From Puccinia triticina (taxonomy: Eukaryota > Basidiomycota > Pucciniomycetes > Pucciniales > Pucciniaceae): a stretch of DNA of 64,000 bases. Of the stretch, positions 45,257 to 55,664 are shown in pieces. Every line of letters begins with the position of its first letter. The first letter of the stretch is position 1. The notes under the pieces are model-generated. The model saw only the letters and a program-made list of their open reading frames with translations, had not been told where the DNA came from and ran no database searches. The translations under genes and the position numbers were made by a program. The stretch covers positions 1,984,001 through 2,048,000 of the forward strand of contig NC_070562.1 in assembly GCF_026914185.1 (NCBI RefSeq), in the 5' to 3' direction.

Positions 45257-45830
45257 AGCAGTGATAGACTATCAGCCTCTTGCCATATAAGGATGTTTAA
45301 CTCACACTCCAGAGCGTTACCAAGCAACTTCTTCCTATAATTTTTTGGTAAAGTCAAAGAAGTTTTTTCTCTTTTTTTTTTCCTTTCTGTGTACAATCTG
45401 CAGATATTCTTGTAGATTTTTTTGGTCCAGGTCAAGGATCACTTTTTTGAAGTGATTTCTTGACCTCTGCAATGGACAGGTGGGTCCGACTGGTCAGTAA
45501 CCAGTCAGGTTGACCTGTTACATGCCCTTGTCCAACAGGTTGGCTCATCTCCTCAGCTTGCTTACTGTCCAACAACCTTTCAGGGTTGGCTCAATCCATG
45601 CACCAGGCCGACCATGCTTACCAGCGCATCTGCATGGTTGGACTGCCCTTCCCTGCAGGAAGGGTGTTTTGGCATCAATTTAGCCCGGCCAGACACGTCA
45701 GTCTGACCCTCCCAGAAGTCTGCCATCAGGCTGGGTTGGCCCAACCATAATCCAATGCAGGTGTCAGCCCACTTCTAAAAGTGGAGCCGTAGTGTATGGT
45801 ATTTGAAATTGCATAAGATTTTTTTACATA
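45257..45830. other. No gene recognised
   Basis: A pyrimidine-rich tract at about 45365-45390, and repeated GGTTGG/CCAACC words from 45500 to 45750. Nothing coding seen. Confidence 0.35.
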
Positions 45831-46077
45831 CACTGCAAAAAAAACTTGGTCAACTGCTTTCAGTTGACATGCAGGATACTCAAGCCAAGCTGCCATTGTA
45901 ACTCCACCTGAATGCACAAGTGTCTTTGTTGGCACAGTCACTGTGCAAGGTGCACAGTGACTGTGCATTAAAGCTTGGGTTGAGTCAAACCTTGAGTAAG
46001 GCTGGTGTAACACCACAAGCTTCCTCAGAGTTACCACATGTCAACTGCTCACAGTTGACACAGTTTTTTTTGCAGTG
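45831..46077. mobile_element. CACTGCAA MITE, copy 1 (247 bp)
   Basis: Ends CACTGCAAAAAAAACT and AGTTTTTTTTGCAGTG, then inverted GTCAACTG/CAGTTGAC. ATA flanks both sides, a 3-bp duplication. Centre: GCACAGTGACTGTGCATTAA. Confidence 0.75.
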
Positions 46078-46093
46078 ATAAAATCATAAACTG

Positions 46094-46366
46094 CAATTTT
46101 GGCTGGGAGATGTCACTTTGAGTTTTATGCACGCTGACATCTCCCAGCCAAAATTGGCTTTATGATTTTATGCAAACAGTGACATATGCAATTTTGAATA
46201 CCATAACCATAATTTAGGGTTCTCAAAGTTGAAAACATACAAAGGTGACATACATACTGCCATACACACCATTTTTGCAGGGAAGCATTTGACAGTCCCT
46301 GCAAATAAGGTTGTATGTTTTCATGACATATGCCACTATGTCGCAACTTTGAGAACTCTGACTGAA
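46094..46366. repeat. Two hairpin/TIR units
   Basis: 46094-46155: CAATTTTGGCTGGGAGATGT faces ACATCTCCCAGCCAAAATTG, a long hairpin. 46215-46366: GGTTCTCAAAGTTGAAAACA faces its inverted counterpart near 46360. Confidence 0.6.
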
Positions 46367-46428
46367 GATTGAAAAAACAAGCCTCCATAATTGAAAAGAT
46401 CTCCGTGAGGTTGTGGCAAAAGATTCAC

Positions 46429-46508
46429 GACACCAACGCGATTCGAACGCGCGCGGGTAAACCCACTTCCTTAGCAGGGAAGCGCCTTAACCACTCGGCC
46501 ATAGTGTC
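46429..46508 (-). tRNA. tRNA-Ser(GCT)
   Basis: Cloverleaf on the minus strand: acceptor GACACTA/TGGTGTC, D-arm GGCCGAGTGGTTAAGGC, anticodon arm CTTCC-CTGCTAA-GGAAG with anticodon GCT, a long variable arm as in class II tRNAs, and T-arm GCGTTCGAATCGC. A TTTT follows the 3' end. No intron. Confidence 0.93.
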
Positions 46509-46783
46509 TTGTTGTCTTATGGGAAATTGTAATTTATGATCCCCAAACCCTATTTCTCCTCAAACCGGTACTGGCACCCGCCTGTACCGGCATGGGTCGC
46601 CTTGCGTTAGACCAAGCTCGCTCCCCTTTGCTCAGGATCCCATCCAGGACGACCACTCGTTGAATTTTATCCGACATACCATCTCTTGGCTCAGGCGAAA
46701 GGTGAGTAAATTACATTTCCACCAGCACAACAAAAACGTGTTTTGATCGTCCCAACCAAAAGCTCGCTTTGACTGATATTTTG

Positions 46784-47533
46784 ATGTATCTTCCTAGCCC
46801 AGCACCTCGACCCAATCTCTGTCGATCTGCGGTTATGTCGCTTGTTAACCTTCGCCTGCTCACGACCAGTCGGAAAACCACTTTCGGCGTGATCGCGTCT
46901 TCATCGCGCTCATTCTCACGGGGCCCAAATGCCTGCCTCAATGATGCCGACCCTTTTGGCTTCGATCGGTCGCAATCAACGCAACCACTCAAATTTCGCA
47001 AGCCTGATACTGCTACCCAGCAATTGAATGCGCAAGACATCCAACCATCGAATCAGAAGCAGGCTGCCGAGCGATCGCCTTCTCTCCTTGGTGGTGATAT
47101 CTTTCGCCGAGTGGCCGAAAATCGTCAAAGCCAGTTACAAGACTTAAGACGATCAGACGACAGGATGAAAATCAACCGGGAGGAAAAAGCCAGTTTGGAT
47201 CAACTCTGGAAGAGTGCTTCTCAACTCAAGATTCAAAGCCATTTCGGACCCCTTACTCCCGCCAGTTCTCGAGTCATTCGAACGGTCAGGATTCCACCTA
47301 CGTCATTCCTAAACCGCCCCGTCTTGGCCTCGGACGTCGAACGATCTTACAAGAAACTTTCTAGTTGGTTGAATGCGGCCGGATTGCGGAAAGAAATCTA
47401 CCTGAACAAACGTTACGAAAAACCTTTCCTCAAGCGCCGACGACTCAGGAGTGAGCGCCACCGAAGAAGGTTTGCCATCGAGGTCCAAAGAAGAGTACAG
47501 ATTATCAATGTAATGAGAATGAAAGGGATGTAA
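46784..47533 (+). CDS. MRP21: Mitochondrial small-subunit ribosomal protein bS21m
   Basis: The C-terminus has the basic bS21 signature: KPFLKRRRLRSERHRRRF, then EVQRRVQIINVMRMKG. In bacteria and mitochondria this protein binds the small-subunit platform. The N-terminal half is long and low in conservation, and begins with a presequence-like stretch (MSLVNLRLLTTSRKTT, no acidic residues) from ATG 46835; the ATG at 46784 adds 17 residues. The 46835 start looks better for mitochondrial import, but the sequence cannot decide. There is one uninterrupted exon, unlike its neighbours. tRNA-Ser(GCT) lies about 280 bp upstream on the other strand. Confidence 0.85.
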   Translation: MYLPSPAPRPNLCRSAVMSLVNLRLLTTSRKTTFGVIASSSRSFSRGPNACLNDADPFGFDRSQSTQPLKFRKPDTATQQLNAQDIQPSNQKQAAERSPSLLGGDIFRRVAENRQSQLQDLRRSDDRMKINREEKASLDQLWKSASQLKIQSHFGPLTPASSRVIRTVRIPPTSFLNRPVLASDVERSYKKLSSWLNAAGLRKEIYLNKRYEKPFLKRRRLRSERHRRRFAIEVQRRVQIINVMRMKGM

Positions 47534-48757
47534 TCTCACTTTGATACGTCACGAATTATCTTGTACCACTCCCTTTTTCATTTGCCCACCTTTGGCCCCG
47601 AGTTATCATTTTCATCGCCCTGTCACGGGCGTTCGTTGTTCCAGCGCTTTCTGAGTTGGTCGGGCTACCGAGTCACGGCAGCCTATTCCAAAACATCATT
47701 GTCTCAGATATCTCTTAGTAGTACCGCCTCGGCCTATGCTCTCCACAATGTTGAAATGACCCCGCCGTTTGGGACACAAGATGTCGATCTTAATCAACTG
47801 GCATGAAACAGTCACTTCACAGATTGGCTATCGGTCCTAAACATTGACTCCCGGAGCTGGAGCCTGGGAAGTATCTGCTCATCAGTATGAGGTTATTTTC
47901 AATCCTCTTTCTTGCCATGCTCCTAGGATGGTGAGTCTCTGTATCTTTAAAATCTGATGATCCATTTCAGTTGCGCACTGCATGAGTAAGGCCAGAGACC
48001 AGGAGCATATGTATGCAGGCTACATTACAAACCGTGTAATCAACGCCATCCGCATTCTTGCCTCAGGTTTTACTAAAGCTCCACACAGTTTGATAGAGTT
48101 TGACTGAAGTTACCTGGAAAAAGAGTTAAGCTGTTTAAAGATTGCTTCCCATCCTTCCCCCTCCCCACCTAAGTTCTCAAACATACAGTTTGCTCTGATA
48201 AAGTGTGAAATGTCCTGTTTTGCGTTTTTTTTTTAAAAAAATTATTCTTTCTGGCTTCAGTCTCAGACAAAACTATTTAACTACCCTCAAAGAAATAAGA
48301 CTTGTTAGTAAGGATGGAGGGTAAGAGTTGGGGTAAGATGTTTAATCCAAGCATCTTATGAGCCCCAATTGCTTGATATTTGGGGTTCATAATTGAACCT
48401 AATGAGCACCAACTTTAAGGTGCTTCACTTGGGAACAACTCTGTTTTTATGAAATTTCCACGACGTTCTCGTATTTCCAAAAACCACTAAAAATCTGTAT
48501 CACTCGAAAGCTTTGTAAAATGTTTGATCATATGAACGCCTGAAAAATGTGTTTTTGGGGTGAACCGCCTAAATTGAGGGAATGAAAAAGAAGACGGTTT
48601 AGAATATAAATAAGATGACCAAAATCAAAACAGGATCAGATAAGAATAAAATGCTGCCAAAAGAAATTCTGCCCCAAAAATTTACATTAATCTAACCGAT
48701 ACCGTAAAGGGAAAACAAACAAATAGAAAGCGACTGTGATTGAGAAGCGATTACAGT
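47534..48757. other. Convergent intergenic region
   Basis: Holds the 3' ends of bS21m and the hydrolase gene. A short spliced frame beginning at 47887 is discussed elsewhere. Otherwise AT-rich and without signals. Confidence 0.4.
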
Positions 48758-50621
48758 TCACAGTTCATCTCGTAGCCCTTGGTCTCCAATTTCATCTTCC
48801 AATTTCACCCTGGCATCTTGGGTCAATTGATCGCGATTCTCGGCATTTTGGGTGAACCTCGACGATTGATCAAGGACATGATCATCTGGGGTTCGGACCA
48901 AATTAGTCCGACGTTGATGAGATTCTTGTAGCCACTCTGAGATCAATCGGGCGCTGTCCTTGCCAAGATTCCAATACCCTGAGTTCGAATTCTGATTAAA
49001 CATCGTTGTATGACTTGGGTTTTTCAATCACAATCAAGCAGGCCAAACAGAACTTCAATCAGTTTTCCGAAGACCATGACGGCGACGATAAAGTATATCT
49101 TGCTCTTCCTGTTCTGCCTTTCTGTCTGAGGGTGAGGAGATATGTGATACTTACGCATTAATCTCATTGGGTGATTTTTGGTTCCGGTTCGCGGAGAAGC
49201 TAGCATCAATACCTCTAGGCTGGGTCTTGGAGGTTGGCAATATTATGAAATGCCGATCACTCGAATGGGAATCCACTTTGGGGATTTCGGTGTAAAAACT
49301 AATCCATAAGAAAGAAAACAATGAAATGGATTGAGTGGATGCGCTCAACTCGGCAGCGTTTTTGCTCAAATTCGCCTGAATCAATGAACGATGCTGAAAA
49401 GTACTTACCAATGAAAATTTACGGCGGGTTTGATTTTGATAATGTCTGACATTCTTTGATTCAGTCGATCAGTTTCAAACAACTCTTTGATATAATCTAG
49501 ATGACTGGCTGCCCAGCCCACATTTTCTGTAATCTTGTCCTTCTGCCAGTAAGTCGTTCCAGCCGCAGCGGCTAGACCGGCAACACCAACAGCGGCTAGA
49601 CCGAGTTTCATCCAATTACTACCTGCGCTTGTGGGCGGTGTTTGCGTTTTTTGGTTTTGGTTTTTCTTTTCCGTTTCAGGAGGTAATTTTTCGTTTTTGG
49701 GAGTTGCAGGTCCACTGGTCGAGCTTGAACCGACAGCCCCCATACCGAGTGCAAGCCCCAGGCCAAGATTGTTCATGACTTGCTGGGCCATCTTTGCATG
49801 TCCCAGGTATTCGTTAGCAGTATTGGCAAAGAAAGTCGGATTGAGGCCATAATAAGGCGTATCGTAGCCAATCAATCCAATGATTCCAGGCCAGATGATC
49901 GACTCTTGTAGATCCGTTTGAGAATCTCGTTCACGAATAAGCTTCAACGTTGCATCAGCTATTACCAATCCACCCATACTGACAGAATTATATTTGGATA
50001 AATTGTGTGAAGACGTAGCGATGCAATTAGTAAAATGAAACTTCAGGACAGCATCCTGATAATGATGGACCATAGGGGAGAGTACTGGTCACTAAGACAT
50101 ACCTGTGGCCCAATAAAATGACATACGCTTGCTCTCGTCCCGCATCTGCTTTGCTCTTGCCTGGCGAGGTTTTCTCGTGTGCGGTTTCATACTCCGTTGT
50201 TTTGACGGTCAACCAATCCAAAAAGACCTCGGATGCTTTTGACTGTTTGATTCTCAATCCGCGTCCGTATATTAAGATTTAGGCAAGGCAAAACCAGCGC
50301 AAGGAGAAAAGACATCAGCCTTGTACCTCATAAAGAGGTGACGTTTCTGAAGTATGGAGTAAAGGCAGTCTGACCAGGGATCCTCGTGTATCGTATGCAG
50401 GATAGATGATTGAAGTGCATTTAGTTTTGGGCCAGGTCTCGGACAACAGGAAGGTCAACCGTTCCGGAAACGACTCGAAAGTATCGTCGCCACTATTAAC
50501 CGTTACGAATCCAATATGAAAATTGAGCGGATGAAGCGCCTAAGTGGGTTCGTTTTCTCTACTCGCCATACAGGTTTTATACCGACGGAGAGATCTAGCT
50601 ACGTACCCTTTGAATCTTCAT
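48758..50621 (-). CDS. Alpha/beta-hydrolase (lipase/serine-esterase-like) protein, six exons, 445 aa
   Basis: Exons: 50621-50607, 50539-50327, 50242-50103, 49978-49409, 49298-49155, 49013-48758; 1338 nt, in frame, all GT-AG. An intron falls within the nucleophile-elbow codon. Joined, it reads VILLGHSMGGLVIADA with Ser123, the classic GxSxG of lipases and esterases. IIGLIGYDTPYYGLNP follows, as in fungal DUF676-like proteins of unknown role. A Pro/Lys/Gln-rich linker (about 212-242) precedes a hydrophobic Ala/Gly helix at about 245-265, a possible membrane anchor. The conserved end GYWNLGKDSARLISEWLQES continues to an acidic tail. The catalytic Asp and His were not assigned with certainty. The substrate is unknown, probably a lipid or ester. 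The first exon is only five codons, so the start is the least certain part. Confidence 0.82.
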
Positions 50622-51327
50622 TTTGCGGCAGAAAGCACAAGAGGGTTACAGTCAGTCGATGGTGTTGATGCGGACCGATTCAATGATGGAATGTAAACAT
50701 ACCCGTGTAACCATACTAGTAGTAGGAGGCTTGGCGCGTTAGAATGCACGACTTGCGATGCGACGACGCCCGACATCCTTGCTACCTTGCTAACACGACG
50801 TTTGGCCTGAGAGGGATTTTCTTTGATTTACTTCGCCGTTATGCACTATTTGAGTCGTTCTTCGTCAGATCACCCAACACCCGCCAGAAACAGTGAATAT
50901 GTCTCGAGTGTGAATGATTAAGAGTGCTCACAGCTGTCTCTCGAGAAGAGTCTACTTCCCTTGCCTCCCTCGACCTCATGAGTCACATCGAGTCAGAACA
51001 CAGCCGATTGGGACCAACTTGGACCCCTCATACCCCCAGTGATATGTAAATATGTAGTTCAGTCACAGCGAGATTCGACGAGGCCAATTCATTAAGGAAC
51101 CGGCGCTCCAACATGTATCGGTATTCGGTGGCAAGTGACAAAATGTGATCTTTCAATTGTTCTTGCATCCTAACAGATCCTAACCAAACCAACCTCACCA
51201 AACAGCATCCATTTGCTCCATGCATCTCCTGTTACTACTGAGCCAACACCAGAGAAATCGATAGCAGCTTTGTACCAAAATAAAGGTATATTCTAATAAC
51301 GACAAACCAGCGTTTGGGCCATCCGAA
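50622..51327. other. Intergenic region upstream of the hydrolase and tRNA
   Basis: Contains the presumed promoter of the minus-strand hydrolase. No other gene supported. Confidence 0.4.
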
Positions 51328-51426
51328 GACACTTTGGCCGAGTGGTTAAGGCGATTGACTCGAATGGGCAGCAGTCCGATCTATCAATTGGGATCTCCCG
51401 CGCAGGTTCAAATCCTGCAGGTGTCG
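51328..51426 (+). tRNA. tRNA-Ser(CGA), with intron
   Basis: Acceptor GACACTT/AGGTGTC plus discriminator G; D-arm GGCCGAGTGGTTAAGGC; anticodon stem ATTGA/TCAAT with loop CTCGAA, so the anticodon is CGA. An intron of about 18-19 nt (TGGGCAGCAGTCCGATCTA region) follows position 37, where eukaryotic tRNA introns sit. There is a long variable arm and T-arm GCAGGTTCAAATCCTGC. A TTTTT terminator lies about 15 nt downstream. Confidence 0.94.
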
Positions 51427-52446
51427 GAACGTTGATATATTTTTGCCTGTCCTGCATTGCAGCTGCTGCTCATTAGTGTTTAGCAACACAGTTCAATTGT
51501 GCGTGTATGTAGTCCTCTACCTGTCGAGTTAAAATCCATGGCCAGGTGTGATAATATATATGTAAATGACTGCTGAAAATTTACCTGTATGGATTTTGGC
51601 AACTGAAAAATGCATAGTTTTTGCACAGATTCACTGGTCAAAATTCATGAAGGCATTTGCGCTCAAGTGTGAAACCAGTGATTACTGTAAGGAAGAGACT
51701 GTGACTCGGTATCCATTCTTTCTGCTGTACATTCCTCTGAAGGTGCACCTCTTGAGAGAGTGACTCTTGTGTCTTCTTCGAGCCTGCTGGGTGATTTTAG
51801 ACTGTTCAGGCAGGTTATGTTGGATGACTTCCCGTTGTCATTTAGAAATTAGAGACCTCTAGATGCCGCTCTGAATCCTAAATTAAGACACCTATCAAAA
51901 ACTCAACCAGTGCACATGAAATTGATGAACTGTAGGGTTAGGAAAACATTTTGCTTTTTGTCAAAAATTAAGAATTTGGGTGTGTGTAAATTGAGCTCTG
52001 GGAGGCTCCCAGACTGGATGGGAAGTCCTCCATTCTCTGCGTTACCGATGTTGCGGCCTAAACAAACTTGCAGCAGGAGTGGCTGTGGGAGTCCATTAAG
52101 TGAAACTTCAAGTCTTTCTACTCATTGAGTGTGAGAGGGCTTCTTCCTTTTTGCCCCTTTACTAGTTGCCATGAGCTAGTACTGCTGGTGTGACATGCCG
52201 ACACAATAGTCTTGGCGAGGACCTGATGATAATCTACGTAGTGAACAAAAGGAAATTACAATCAAGAGGAAAGGAAGAATGATGTGGCATGCACTGCTCT
52301 GGGGAGAAATTCCCCCGGTATGCTTTTAGATATGCTTGTAGCGCGGCTCGACCTGGCCGTCGATCAGATAGGTTTCCCTCCCAGCCGCGCCCAAAGCCAC
52401 CGCACATTGACAGACACAGCCAAGGAGGAGCACCCGACGACTCAAG
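51427..52446. other. Intergenic, with uS7 promoter
   Basis: Contains the small TIR element at 51821-52032. The segment 52300-52446 before the uS7 ATG is GC-rich, as for the other ribosomal protein gene here. No other gene supported. Confidence 0.4.
51821..52032. mobile_element. Small TIR element, TGGAKGACTTCC family, copy 3
   Basis: The left TGGATGACTTCCCG and the right GGGAAGTCCTCCA are inverted. The interior differs from the other two copies. Confidence 0.5.
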
Positions 52447-53421
52447 ATGGCCAACTGCACCGTTCTCCCCCCCGAAGTCCTTGCCGCCAACGAGTCTGGA
52501 ATCAACCTCTTTGGTCGTTGGGACTCCGCCGATGTCGAAGTCAAGGACATGTTCGTCCACAACCGAACTTGACATGCGCAATCGAAATGGTGCTGATCCA
52601 AGGATTGTTTATCTTTCTAGCTGTTTGACTGACTACATCCAGATCCGTAACGCTGTCTTCGTTCCTCACACCGCTGGTCGTTATGCTGCCAAGCAATTCC
52701 GAAAGGCTCAGATGCCAATCGTTGAACGACTTGTCAACAGCTTGATGATGAAGGTCACTATCTCATCATCCACCGCCTGCTATCCCGAGCAAGATATCCA
52801 CAGTGTGTAATACATTCAACTCACAAACCTGGCTTACGCCAAATAATTCTAGGGACGAAACAACGGAAAGAAGCAGATGGCTGTCCGGATCGTCGCCCAC
52901 GCCTTCGAGATCATCCACCTTCTCACCGACCAAAACCCCATCCAAATCTTGGTCGATGCGATCGTCAACACCGGTCCCCGAGAAGACTCTACCCGTATCG
53001 GCTCTCAAGGAACTGTCCGCCGACAGGCCGTCGATGTCTCGCCCTTACGACGAGTTAACCAGGCCATCGCCCTCCTGACCATCGGTGTAAGCTTCCCACA
53101 TTCCTTCATCTCTGCTGCGTCAGCTGATGTGAAGCTAAACGACATTTGAATTCTCTGAATCCATCCAGGTCCGCGAATCCGCCTTCCGTAACGTTAAGTC
53201 TATCTCTGAATGTCTTGCCGACGAGTTGATCAACGCCGCTAAGGGCTCGTCCAACTCATACGCCATCAAGAAAAAAGACGGTCAGCAACCCTACCCTTTT
53301 GCTCTAAGACGTCACTGATGCTGACAATTAGCTGAAACATCCTGCGTTCTTCCTCGTTCTTTCCGAACTCTTTCCTTCTGTATCTGTAGAGTTGGAACGT
53401 GTTGCCAAATCTAACCGTTGA
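52447..53421 (+). CDS. RPS5: Cytosolic ribosomal protein uS7 (S5), five exons, 204 aa
   Basis: A 40S head protein contacting mRNA and E-site tRNA. Exons: 52447-52550, 52621-52753, 52853-53086, 53169-53280, 53390-53421; 615 nt, in frame, GT-AG throughout. Family segments: [79 protein letters not shown] and the conserved end ERVAKSNR. The length is normal for the eukaryotic protein. The start gives LFGRWD early in the protein, as in fungal homologues. Confidence 0.97.
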
Positions 53422-53833
53422 AGAATTACTGATAAACATCTTCTGGCCATTCATCACATTGCGTGCCCTGAGCTCCCGCAAATGGTCCACGAGAACTTAG
53501 GCTACGACCCCCTCATAACGCTCGCTCCCCAACCCAACAAATCAGTAATATGTGTTACCCATCTAATAGAGGCTCGGAAGACCAAGTTCAATGTGTATTT
53601 GCCATACTTCGATGAATGCCAATAAAAAAGTAACGGAGCTTCTAAGCGGAAAGGACTTGACCTGGGAGGGGGGGCAAATATTGTTGTGAATACTGACCGA
53701 CATGTGCATCTCTTCCTTACCATGAGCTTAAATTCAGGCCCTGGGCAACCCTTTCCTTGTCTCCTTTGCCTTACAAATAAATGAGTTACAAAGTCAGCTA
53801 TCTCCCCATTCTCCATCAATTTCACATCCTCTA
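53422..53833. other. uS7 3' region
   Basis: No further gene supported. A short antisense frame here lacks domains. Confidence 0.4.
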
Positions 53834-53999
53834 CTCAGAATAGCAACTTCCACCCAGTCACTTGCTTGAATCCAAGATGAAGACATCTAACTTGACACAT
53901 TCCCCCTGGTGGCTTGCTGTGTAGCTAGGGGGGCTTAGGTTGACCATTTTCATCTTGGTTTTAAGTGAGTGACTGGGTGGAACAGGTTGCTATTCTGAG
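53834..53999. mobile_element. 166-bp MITE, TA-flanked (Stowaway-like)
   Basis: CTCAGAATAGCAAC and GTTGCTATTCTGAG ends; inward CACCCAGTCACT and CCAAGATGAA also pair with the other arm. TA on both sides (53832-53833, 54000-54001). Confidence 0.85.
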
Positions 54000-54001
54000 T
54001 A

Positions 54002-54402
54002 CATAGAGGGTGTAGACTGGATGGAGCATGGGAAGATAGCTGCTTGAACACATCCTTTGTAAACAAAAATTATTTTTAGGACCTCAAAGTTTAAATTGTA
54101 CACACTGTCTAAACTCACTGCTTGGACAGTTTTGTCTGGGCATTTGTTGGCCGCAGTTGTCTGACTAGTTTCACAATCTGGATACAGCAGATTGCAGAGC
54201 TTGTTGGACATAATCTACTGACAACTGCTTGGACAAAACTATATGTACAAGCAGTTAATTTTGGCAGTGACAGGCATATAAATTGTGTACACCACAGTGT
54301 ATGCCATTGACCCCAGAACCATCCTAAGCTGCTGGCTTTAACCACATTGCACCTTCATCCCCATATTTGTCAATTTATACTTCCTCCCAAAATGTCCACC
54401 AA
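54002..54402. other. Repeat-like; no gene
   Basis: Two copies of CTGCTTGGACA (about 54117 and 54227). No coding region supported. Confidence 0.35.
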
Positions 54403-54626
54403 CACTAGAACAAAACTCAAGAAACTGACAGCAGTTGACATGCAGCATACTCCAGTGTAATTGCCCATGTAACTCCACACAATGACATCATACCCTTTCA
54501 TGCACAGACATTGTACATTGAAGCTTGGCTTGAATAACCTTTGAGACAAGCTTCTGTATCAGTCCAAGCTTACTTTGAGTTTCTGCATGTCAACTCTTGA
54601 CAATCCCTGAAGTTTTTTTACTAGTG
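54403..54626. mobile_element. CACTA/CACTGCAA MITE, copy 2 (224 bp)
   Basis: Ends CACTAGAACAAAACT and AGTTTTTTTACTAGTG. Inward GTTGACATGCAG is inverted near the right end. The interior resembles the copy at 45831. Confidence 0.6.
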
Positions 54627-54958
54627 CAGGAACATTCCAAACAATGTGACACAATATATGGGTCAGTACATACCAGTAACTACACAGATGAAAATTCTTC
54701 AGGACAAGACAGCTCATGCAGAATTTTAGTCCTTGTACCAACACTGTTTGATAGTCTAGGAGTGAAAACTTAAGCTGTGAAGGAATTATGTCCAAAGATG
54801 TGAGATAAATGAGGATAGGATATTTGAAGAGACTTGTGATCACAATGGAGGGGGCACAATGCAGTCAAACTCAGAAGATGAGGAGAACCAATGAGTTTCT
54901 TGCATGATTTGATTTATATATGCATGATTTTGATAATGAATAAATAATTTATGTGTAA

Positions 54959-55352
54959 CACTGCAAGAAAAAGTCAGCAAATGCTAGCAATTGACATGCA
55001 GTTTACTGCTGTTCTAGCTCCATCCAAACACTTATAAGCTTTTTCTGCACAGTGACTGTGCATTGAAGCTTGGTCAACAGTAAGCCTTGGCAAACACTTG
55101 ACTACAAAATGCAAAAAAAAACTCTAGAAATTGTCAGCAGCTGACATGCAGAAACTCAAAAGAAGCTTGGGGTGATACTCAGGCTTTTTTCAAGGATTAT
55201 TTCAACCAAGCTTCAATGCACAGTAACTGTGCACATTGCACAATGACTGTGCATGAAGGGTTACAATTTCTACATATGGGGTTAAAATAGCAGCTACACT
55301 GGAGTGGGCCACATTTCAACTGCTGGCAGCTTCTAGAGTTTTTCTTGTAGTA
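54959..55352. mobile_element. CACTGCAA MITE, copy 3 (394 bp)
   Basis: Left CACTGCAAGAAAAAGTC, right inverted AGAGTTTTTCTTGTAGTA. The interior carries GCACAGTGACTGTGCATTGA and a second inner arm at about 55110-55160, so two units may be fused. Confidence 0.6.
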
Positions 55353-55664
55353 CAAGAGGCCACCTGAAAGATTAAAATCAGATCAATAACAGGCTAATTT
55401 TTATTTTAAACATTAACATATTGCAGGCTAACTAGGTACTAGACTAACAGCAATTTGTTTCTCAAAATTCTTCAGTGTCAGCTAGCCAAATTTGGTGCTA
55501 ACAGTAAATTCTCTGTAGTATAGCTAAAATAGCCAGCACTTTTCTGTACTAAAGCTACTTTACCCAGTGTAGCTGACCAAACTTGACATCTGGTAATAAT
55601 TGCTAAATCTCCAAGCTTGGAACAGTGTTTCTGTTTGGTAGGGCTTAGCAAGTGTGATTAAAAC

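Noticed and set aside
47561..47806. Open frame after bS21m
   Set aside because: Low information content and position fit a 3' UTR; no homologous motif.
52234..52628. Frames overlapping uS7 exon 1 on both strands
   Set aside because: They are shadows of the GC-rich first exon and promoter of a conserved ribosomal protein gene.
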